DNA of 64,000 bases from an archaeon GW2011_AR15 (lineage in GTDB: Archaea > Nanobdellota > Nanobdellia > Woesearchaeales > GW2011-AR15), in contig CP010425.1 of the NCBI GenBank assembly GCA_000830295.1, positions 420,884 to 484,883 on the forward strand, read 5' to 3'. Position numbers and translations under genes: made by a program. Positions 59,011 through 64,000 of the stretch are shown here, piece by piece (positions within the stretch are counted from its first letter, which is position 1; each line of letters opens with the position of its first letter). The notes beneath the pieces were generated by a model. The model did no database searches and was not told the origin of the DNA. It saw nothing but the letters and a program-made list of their open reading frames with translations.

Positions 59011-60062
59011 TTTATTATCACTAGCTCCTTTTTTGACTTTGTCAATATCTTCAGCCTGCTATTCTTCAGGACAACAGTGTCCTCCACCCTTATCCCGTAT
59101 TTTCCCGGAAAATAAAGCCCGGGCTCTATGGTGAATACAATGTTCTCCTTAATATGCTTTTTGTCTTCTGAATAGAGAGACGGCGGCTCATGTATTTCCA
59201 GGCCTACGCCGTGCCCGAGAGCATGCGTGAAAAATTCTGCATGGCTGTTGAACATTTTTATGGCCGAATTGTAAAGCTCGCTGAAAGCCACCCCTTCTTT
59301 GACTTCGCTCTCGCAGGCAGCAAGCACACCAAGCACAAGGGAGTAATTTCCCAGCTCTTCTTTTGTGGGATTTCCCATATAAAGCATCCTGCTCATGTCA
59401 GAGCAATAGCCCCTGTATTTTGCGCCGAAATCAAGCAGGAGAAACCCATTTTCAATTTTCTTATCTCCGGCATAATGCGGCTGGGAGCTTCCTTTTCCGG
59501 AAGCAACAATAGGCGGAAATGACAGCTCGCACCCTGCCTTTCTTATGTTTCCCTCTATGAATTTTTTCAGTTCCCCTTCACTTCTGAACCTGAAATTCCT
59601 GCATATGTCAGAGAAAACCCTGTCTGCAACATCGCTTGCTTTTTGCATATATGCAATTTCCTTATCCTCTTTTACCATGCGTATCTCAGCGCACAGCCCG
59701 GAGATATCGGTATATCTTGCTTTTACGGATTTCTTAAGCCTCTTATAGAGTGCTACAGAACATTTGTTTTCCTCAATCCCTGCCTTATCAATCTTGGACC
59801 TTGACAATATTCTTGAAAGGATCTCCAATAAGAATTTCTTTTTTTCAGCTTTATATACTTTTAATTTTGTCTTCAGCGCCCTCTCATATTCCATTTCGGG
59901 TGCAAGCAAGAATGAAGATTTCTGGGTGATAACAAGAATCCCAAGCCCCAAATACCCAGCAAGATATTCCATGTTGACATTGGGCGGATTGTCAAGGCAG
60001 AAAAAGAAAGCAGCACCTATGTTCTTTTCTTCTAGTGCAGATTGCAATTTCCTGATTCGCAT
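59007..60062 (-). CDS. pepQ: M24 metallopeptidase, Xaa-Pro dipeptidase/aminopeptidase
   Basis: 351 aa from ATG at 60062. N-terminal creatinase-like domain, then pita-bread fold: LLDFGAKYRGYCSDMSRMLYMG (two Asp), HALGHGVGLEIHEPP (His), FTIEPGLYFPGKYGIRVEDTVVL (two Glu), the full five-ligand metal set. Likely trims proline-containing peptides from proteasome products. CTTTTATTAA is centred ~27 nt upstream. Confidence 0.9.
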   Translation of the reverse strand: MRIRKLQSALEEKNIGAAFFFCLDNPPNVNMEYLAGYLGLGILVITQKSSFLLAPEMEYERALKTKLKVYKAEKKKFLLEILSRILSRSKIDKAGIEENKCSVALYKRLKKSVKARYTDISGLCAEIRMVKEDKEIAYMQKASDVADRVFSDICRNFRFRSEGELKKFIEGNIRKAGCELSFPPIVASGKGSSQPHYAGDKKIENGFLLLDFGAKYRGYCSDMSRMLYMGNPTKEELGNYSLVLGVLAACESEVKEGVAFSELYNSAIKMFNSHAEFFTHALGHGVGLEIHEPPSLYSEDKKHIKENIVFTIEPGLYFPGKYGIRVEDTVVLKNSRLKILTKSKKELVIIK

Positions 60063-60103
60063 TTCCAGCAAATAAAAGTCAGGGCTTAATAAAAGTTGCT
60101 ATC

Positions 60104-60454
60104 TTATGGCATTATGTTTCTGCTAAAGAAAAACATAAATGCATATATTATACAGAAAATGATAAAGAAAACATACCAAGAAGACAACAATAAATCCAAG
60201 GTTTTATTAGTAAAACCTTTGGAAATTTCAGTCTCATTAATTCTCCTTCTGTCTTTTGCTTTCCTCTTCTGAATCTTCTTTTTAAATACTTTAAGTTCTT
60301 CCTTCCTCATCTCAGGAAATACAATTGAGGAATAATTACAGTTTCTACACATTTTTCTTGTGGAACCGCCCCAAGCAAGCATATCTCTAGATAGGTCGTT
60401 TTCGACATTAGTACTTCCGCATCTTGGGCAAACCAGAAAAAAGCTTTTTCTCAT
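60104..60454 (-). CDS. Zinc-ribbon protein with C-terminal membrane helix, unknown
   Basis: 116 aa: CPRCGSTNVENDLSRDMLAWGGSTRKMCRNCNYSSIVFPE forms a zinc ribbon; a basic linker (KKKIQKRKAKDRRR) and a membrane segment (SWYVFFIIFCIIYAFMFFF) follow. Tail-anchored soluble-face ribbons of this sort are frequent in archaea without known function. Confidence 0.75.
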   Translation of the reverse strand: MRKSFFLVCPRCGSTNVENDLSRDMLAWGGSTRKMCRNCNYSSIVFPEMRKEELKVFKKKIQKRKAKDRRRINETEISKGFTNKTLDLLLSSWYVFFIIFCIIYAFMFFFSRNIMP

Positions 60455-60479
60455 CTTTTCAAAGAGACAAATTTTAGTA

Positions 60480-61559
60480 TTATCTAGTTACCTGATAGCT
60501 TTCAACAAGCTCTTTCAACGCCTTTGCTTTTTTGTCTTTCTCAAAATGCTCCCTGACAGGGTGTACAAGCTCGTTGATGTAATATGCAGTTGCTTTCTTC
60601 AGGTCAAGAGGATGAATCTTTCCTTCTCCATATAGCTTTTCAAGTTTTGCATAGCCTTTTACAGTGAGATTTCCGCCGAACTTCTCAGGCCTCTTTATCT
60701 CAAAAGCCTCAAATTTCTCAAAAACAATATACCTGCAGTATTCCAGAACAGGATTTTCGGCAGTCTGTCTCTCAGGACACCAGGCCTTGTTCATCTTTCT
60801 TTCAATGTCCTCTTTTGTGTCTGTCATGAAGATGGCTGTATCGGGTTTTGACTTAGACATCTTGAGGTCGATGGTGCGCTCTGCTGCATCCTTTCCTTCT
60901 GTTTTCGGAGGCTCATTAAGCCCCATAAGCATATGATGCGAGACAATGACGGGCTTCCAGAACCCTATAGACGGCCCGATTTCCCTTGCCAGGACATTGA
61001 CTTTCCTCTGGTCCATTCCAAGCTGGCAGATGTCTGCTTTCAGGTGAAAAATATCAGCAGCCTGCATGCAGGGGTAAATGATATGGGATGCCTGCAGTGA
61101 TTCACTTTCTGAGCGGCCCATGATCTGCACTGTCCTGAGAATTCTTTTCACTGTGCTGTGCCTTGCAATCTGCATTACAGTCTTCCAGTATTCGCGGTTG
61201 TTAAGGAGCTCAGAAGCCCAGACAAACTCAACATTCTCGAAATCCATGTCGCAGGCTTTCCACACCTCTATGAAATATTTGCCGACATTCTGTATCCTGT
61301 CAAGGTCGCCGCCCATCTTGTTGTTTGCCCAGCCGTGCCAGTCTGCAACAAGCATCTTGAAATGCGCCCCGGCCTTTACCATCTTGTTGACATTGATGGC
61401 TCTAAGGATTCCCTGTGCAATATGTATCCTGCCGGACGGCTCAAATCCGTCGTAGGCAATGAACTTCTTTTTTTTGCTGAGAAGCTCTTTCAGCTCCTCT
61501 TCCAGAACAATCTCTTCCCCGACTTCCCTAACCAGCTTCAGCCTGTCTTCTGTATTCAT
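60480..61559 (-). CDS. tyrS: Tyrosyl-tRNA synthetase
   Basis: 359 aa class I synthetase. HIGH-type motif HIAQ at 46-49 (YDGFEPSGRIHIAQG), YFIEVWKACDMD, AADIFHLKADICQLGMDQRKVNVLAREI (tyrosine pocket) and KMSKSKPDTAIFM near 233. Archaeal/eukaryotic size without the bacterial S4 tail. TTTATTAAT is centred ~28 nt before the ATG. Confidence 0.95.
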   Translation of the reverse strand: MNTEDRLKLVREVGEEIVLEEELKELLSKKKKFIAYDGFEPSGRIHIAQGILRAINVNKMVKAGAHFKMLVADWHGWANNKMGGDLDRIQNVGKYFIEVWKACDMDFENVEFVWASELLNNREYWKTVMQIARHSTVKRILRTVQIMGRSESESLQASHIIYPCMQAADIFHLKADICQLGMDQRKVNVLAREIGPSIGFWKPVIVSHHMLMGLNEPPKTEGKDAAERTIDLKMSKSKPDTAIFMTDTKEDIERKMNKAWCPERQTAENPVLEYCRYIVFEKFEAFEIKRPEKFGGNLTVKGYAKLEKLYGEGKIHPLDLKKATAYYINELVHPVREHFEKDKKAKALKELVESYQVTR

Positions 61560-61599
61560 ACGGGAAGCTTAAAGGAGAATGATTAATAAATTTTATGCT

Positions 61600-61613
61600 G
61601 AAAATAAAGAAAG
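61600..61613 (-). terminator. Terminator after 5S rRNA
   Basis: The minus strand reads CCTTTCTTTATTTTCAG just after the 3' end of 5S, a T-rich stop signal. Confidence 0.4.
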
Positions 61614-61615
61614 GC

Positions 61616-61726
61616 GGACAGCGAACCAGTTTTCCCACACATAGTGCAGTACCGGCTGGAACGTCGGCAGTTTTTACTTCTGTGTTCGAAATGGGAACAG
61701 GTAGCTCCCTGCCACTATGGCCGTCC
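61616..61726 (-). rRNA. rrf: 5S ribosomal RNA
   Basis: Minus strand starts GGACGGCCATAGTGGCAGGG and contains CCCATTTCGAACACAGAAG (loop B/C region), GTACTGCACTATGTGTGGG and ends ...GGTTCGCTGTCC; the 5' GGACGGC pairs with 3' GCTGTCC as helix I. Length ~111 nt. It stands alone, without 16S or 23S. Box A AACTTTATAAAG at ~61748-61759 is placed ~27 nt upstream of the 5' end. Confidence 0.93.
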
Positions 61727-61733
61727 ATAGTGG
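61712..61733 (-). repeat. 9 bp inverted repeat across the 5S 5' end
   Basis: CCACTATGG-CCGT-CCATAGTGG: perfect arms of 9 bp. One arm is within 5S (CCATAGTGG), the other just upstream. If included in a precursor, the hairpin would compete with helix I and could guide processing or slow folding. Confidence 0.5.
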
Positions 61734-61747
61734 TGGAAACAAGGACC

Positions 61748-61759
61748 CTTTATAAAGTT
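61748..61759 (-). promoter_or_regulatory. 5S rRNA promoter
   Basis: AACTTTATAAAG on the minus strand, a strong BRE plus box A. Expected start near 61728 coincides with the mature 5' end of 5S. Confidence 0.6.
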
Positions 61760-61786
61760 AACTTTTTATAGTCACTCACGAAAAAA

Positions 61787-62857
61787 CTAGTGATTATTTC
61801 TTACTTCGACCATTTCTTTTATAATTTCCCTTATATTCATAGTTATTTTCCAATCAGGATAATCTCTCTTAAATTTCGACATATCAGTATAATAGCATAT
61901 ATGGTCTCCAACCCTGTTTTTGTCGCTGTATCTGTAATCCAGTTTCAGTCCGAATTCTTTTTCTAGGATTTCTATTATCTCAAGTATTGAAGCAGAATTT
62001 TCCTTGCCCCCTCCAAGGTTATAGACAGCGCCCTTTTTCGGTTTTTTATAGAATTCATAGAAAGCAGAAACAACGTCCCTGCTGTGGATCTGGTCCCTAA
62101 CCTGCTTTCCCTTGTAGCCGAAAATAGTATACGGCAGTTTTTTCTTTGCGCAGTTCACAATATAAGCCAGGAAGCCATGCAGCTTTACTGCGCTGTGCTG
62201 CGGGCCCGTCAGACAGCCCCCCCTGAACACACCAACATTCAACCCGAAATATTTCCCGTATTCCTGGCACAAAACATCAGCGGCTGTTTTTGAAGCCCCC
62301 ATAAGACTATGCGTGCTGTTGTCTATAGACATCTCTTCACTGATACCTTTTTGCGATACCCCAGCCAGCTTTTGTTTTTTCCTGTAATCAAATCTTGCAG
62401 CGGTCTCTGTAAGCTCTGCCATGTTAGGCATATCACCGTATACTTTGTTTGTTGATGTAAATATGAACACGCCATTCTGGGAATAGAGCCTGAATGCCTC
62501 GAGAAGGTTAAGAGTGCCTACAGCATTAATATCAAAATCAGTGAAAGGCTCTTTTGCCGCCCAGTCATGGGAAGGCTGCGCTGCCGTGTGTATTATCAAA
62601 TCGAATGGTCCTTTTTCTTTAAACAATTTCAGAATCTTTTCCCTTTCTCTTATATCAACATCCATATGTTCAAAGTTTTTGCTGAGTTTTGTTAGGTATG
62701 CGGTATTTCCTCTGGTATCTCCGCCTTCTCCGAAGAAATATTTTCTCATATTGTTGTCAATGCCGATGACAGTTGCCCCCTTTTCCAGGAAAGACCTTGA
62801 GGATTCAAAACCAATAAGTCCGCCGCAGCCGGTAATGAGAATTTTTTCTTTTTTCAT
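61787..62857 (-). CDS. NAD-dependent sugar epimerase/dehydratase, CDP-paratose-2-epimerase-like
   Basis: 356 aa short-chain dehydrogenase, extended type. GCGGLIG (10-16) binds NAD; FTSTNKVYGDMPN and HSLMGASKTAADVLCQEYGKYFGLNVGVFRGGCLTGP fit the CDP-paratose/tyvelose epimerase subgroup. The catalytic YxxxK reads M186-G-A-S-K190, so the usual Tyr is Met (related proteins show Phe here); activity may rely on another residue. Start overlaps the upstream nucleotidyltransferase gene stop by 4 nt. Confidence 0.82.
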   Translation of the reverse strand: MKKEKILITGCGGLIGFESSRSFLEKGATVIGIDNNMRKYFFGEGGDTRGNTAYLTKLSKNFEHMDVDIREREKILKLFKEKGPFDLIIHTAAQPSHDWAAKEPFTDFDINAVGTLNLLEAFRLYSQNGVFIFTSTNKVYGDMPNMAELTETAARFDYRKKQKLAGVSQKGISEEMSIDNSTHSLMGASKTAADVLCQEYGKYFGLNVGVFRGGCLTGPQHSAVKLHGFLAYIVNCAKKKLPYTIFGYKGKQVRDQIHSRDVVSAFYEFYKKPKKGAVYNLGGGKENSASILEIIEILEKEFGLKLDYRYSDKNRVGDHICYYTDMSKFKRDYPDWKITMNIREIIKEMVEVRNNH

Positions 62858-63666
62858 CTTTTATTTTCGTTTCTGTATTTATTTAAATCATTTTTTGATT
62901 TTATCTTTATCACGCCGGAAGTGCTCAGATAGCCGTTAAGCAGACCTTTTTTGGCAAGCTCAGGGAACAGCTCGTTTTCCAGGCTGTTGTTTGTGTATTC
63001 AAGTATTTCCGGCCTGGCAACAAAAACAGAGGAAAACCCAAGGTAGATGTCATTTTTATCAGGCTTTTGTATGAAATCCAGTATTTTTGAGCCCTCAACC
63101 TTAACAATCCCCTTTTTGCCTGGATCAGGAGAAGCAGTCAGCAGCAATGTTGCAAACCCCTTTTTCTTGATATGCTCATTCCAGAGCTCTTCCACGTTAA
63201 GATGCGGAAACAGTATGTCGCTATAAACAACAAGGAAATCCGAGGTTATTTTGCCTTTTACAAGCCTCAGCGAGTCAGCTGAGCCTAATGATTCTTTTTC
63301 CTCAACATATTCCAGCACAACTCCGTATTTTGAGCCGTTCTGCACTATTGAGAATACAGCGTTTATTATGTTTCTTCTGGCAATAAGAAAGACTTTCCTA
63401 AAGCCATTTTCCTTCAGGGTCTTGAGCGTGCTTTCAACCACAGTCATGCTGCCTGCTTTTGCGGTTATCCTGTAGTCTTTATCTGACAGCTTAAGATCCT
63501 CTTCAGGCCCGCCTGAGAGGATTACGGCAACTTTGCTGTCTCCAAGCGCATTATTTACAAGAAGCTCTATTGCCTGGCTCCTGTTCCTTATGTAGATATT
63601 GTCTATTATTTCGTCTATTTCTCTAAGCGTGCTTTCACTCAGAGTAATAGATATTTTTTCCTTCAT
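62854..63666 (-). CDS. Ribbon-helix-helix domain fused to sugar nucleotidyltransferase
   Basis: 270 aa from ATG at 63666. Residues 1-45 (MKEKISITLSESTLREIDEI then IRNRSQAIELLVNNAL) are a CopG-like DNA-binding fold. From ~46 on, VAVILSGGPEEDLKL...MTVVESTLKTLKENGFRKVFLIA...SDFLVVYSDILFPHL...GIVKVEG...LDFIQKPDKNDIYLGFSSVFVARPEILEY resembles the NTP-transferase family of sugar-1-phosphate nucleotidyltransferases, but the usual GxGTR loop reads GGPEEDL. It may be an active enzyme that also regulates its operon, or a sensor. CGTTTATATATTTG is centred ~26 nt upstream. Confidence 0.8.
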   Translation of the reverse strand: MKEKISITLSESTLREIDEIIDNIYIRNRSQAIELLVNNALGDSKVAVILSGGPEEDLKLSDKDYRITAKAGSMTVVESTLKTLKENGFRKVFLIARRNIINAVFSIVQNGSKYGVVLEYVEEKESLGSADSLRLVKGKITSDFLVVYSDILFPHLNVEELWNEHIKKKGFATLLLTASPDPGKKGIVKVEGSKILDFIQKPDKNDIYLGFSSVFVARPEILEYTNNSLENELFPELAKKGLLNGYLSTSGVIKIKSKNDLNKYRNENKR

Positions 63667-63686
63667 ATACGGGGGTGGGAAAATCA

Positions 63687-63738
63687 AATATATAAACGTA
63701 TCGTATAAAGTAGGATAAGGGTAAGATATTTATATAAT
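63687..63738. promoter_or_regulatory. Divergent promoters of sugar-nucleotide genes
   Basis: Minus strand CGTTTATATATTTG (~63685-63698) serves the RHH fusion gene; plus strand TATTTATATAATC (~63727-63739) serves the dehydrogenase. If the RHH domain binds DNA, this spacer, with repeated CGTAT steps (~63691-63702), is the first place to look. Confidence 0.4.
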
Positions 63739-63756
63739 CTGCATTACCAGAGAGCC

Positions 63757-64000
63757 ATGAACATATCAGTTGTAGGTTTGGGTTACGTAGGCCTTATACA
63801 GGCCGCAGGAATGGCAAAACTGGGCCATAATGTGCTTGGCTCTGATATGGATAAGAATAAAGTTGATAAAATCAACAGCAAAGAGCCGCCGATATATGAG
63901 AACGGCCTGAAAGAAATACTCCAGGAGACAGTTCCTTCCAGATTTTCAGCTTATCAGGAGCTGAAAAAGCCGTTTATGGAGTCAGATGCCACATTCATCT
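63757..64000 (+). CDS. UDP-glucose/GDP-mannose 6-dehydrogenase, 5' part
   Basis: First 81 residues only; the gene runs off the window. MNISVVGLGYVGLIQAAGMAKLGHNVLGSDMDKNKVDKIN has the GxGYVG NAD-binding motif and conserved Asp of the UDPGDH N-terminal domain; PPIYENGLKEIL matches the PxxExGL motif. Oxidises UDP-glucose or a similar sugar nucleotide to the uronic acid. Leaderless: TTTATATAAT at 63729-63738 is ~25 nt upstream. Divergent from the RHH-nucleotidyltransferase gene. Confidence 0.92.
   Translation, partial: MNISVVGLGYVGLIQAAGMAKLGHNVLGSDMDKNKVDKINSKEPPIYENGLKEILQETVPSRFSAYQELKKPFMESDATFI

Noticed and set aside
63690-63705. Possible operator from repeated CGTAT in the sugar gene spacer
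   Set aside because: Too short and imperfect to claim as a separate feature; mentioned only with the promoter entry.
1-64000. CRISPR arrays, insertion sequences, tRNA genes
   Set aside because: No regular spaced repeat series, transposase or terminal inverted repeats were seen, and no cloverleaf with a TTCRA T-loop was found outside the 5S gene. Split or intron-containing tRNAs could have been missed by eye.

Overview
The window is archaeal chromosome. Evidence: a universal ribosomal-protein operon in archaeal order with eL19, eL32, eS4, SUI1 and RNase P Rpp29 genes, plus TBP, MCM, Orc1/Cdc6, both PolD subunits, FEN1, PAN, aIF2-beta and the tRNA-splicing endonuclease. A short single-chain PriS-like primase, tight packing and pervasive leaderless promoters (TATA box about 24-29 nt before the start codon) suggest a DPANN-type lineage; this placement is inference, because no 16S gene is present. 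Core DNA is moderate in GC; 15.9-20.3 kb is visibly AT-richer.

Layout. 1-2117: 3' part of an AglB/STT3 oligosaccharyltransferase gene (minus). 2202-15714: 25-gene minus-strand operon from uL3 to SecY, read from a TATA box at 15846 with a structured ~110 nt leader. 15937-20265: AT-rich island with two beta-class DNA methyltransferases (one fused to a nuclease-like domain), a DGQHR protein and a small membrane protein. 20338-22329: HEPN/MNT and VapBC-type modules with palindromic operators and two tiny leaderless ORFs. 22456-30000: membrane proteins, an OB-fold protein with MCM, TBP, NAD(P)HX dehydratase, primase and a Toprim protein. 31377-34181: surface protein with a lamin-tail domain, three tandem paralogous coiled-coil proteins, a glycosyltransferase with DUF2304, and NrdR. 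34243-41292: HTH regulator with sufCBDS, then a sulfur-carrier set (E1, ubiquitin-like protein, tRNA thiolase). 41294-42571: Rpp30, aIF2-beta, DUF424.

42568-49066 is a replication module: Orc1/Cdc6, PolD small and large subunits in one operon, next to a probable origin (two inverted ORB-like sites flanking an AT-rich stretch). 49067-57211 holds a TrmB regulator, an eIF2B-like protein, Hjc, RNase Z, EndA, a winged-helix/nuclease-like protein overlapping FEN1, Trm5, a probable C/D box sRNA and PAN. 57259-61559 holds two peptidases, a zinc-ribbon membrane protein and TyrRS. A lone 5S rRNA follows (61616-61726), then sugar-nucleotide genes to the window edge.

The most notable items are the predicted origin, the modification/defence island, an unannotated C/D box sRNA, several near-perfect operator palindromes, the three-paralogue coiled-coil cluster, and an RHH-nucleotidyltransferase fusion. 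All functional calls come from reading sequence; none was checked by a search.
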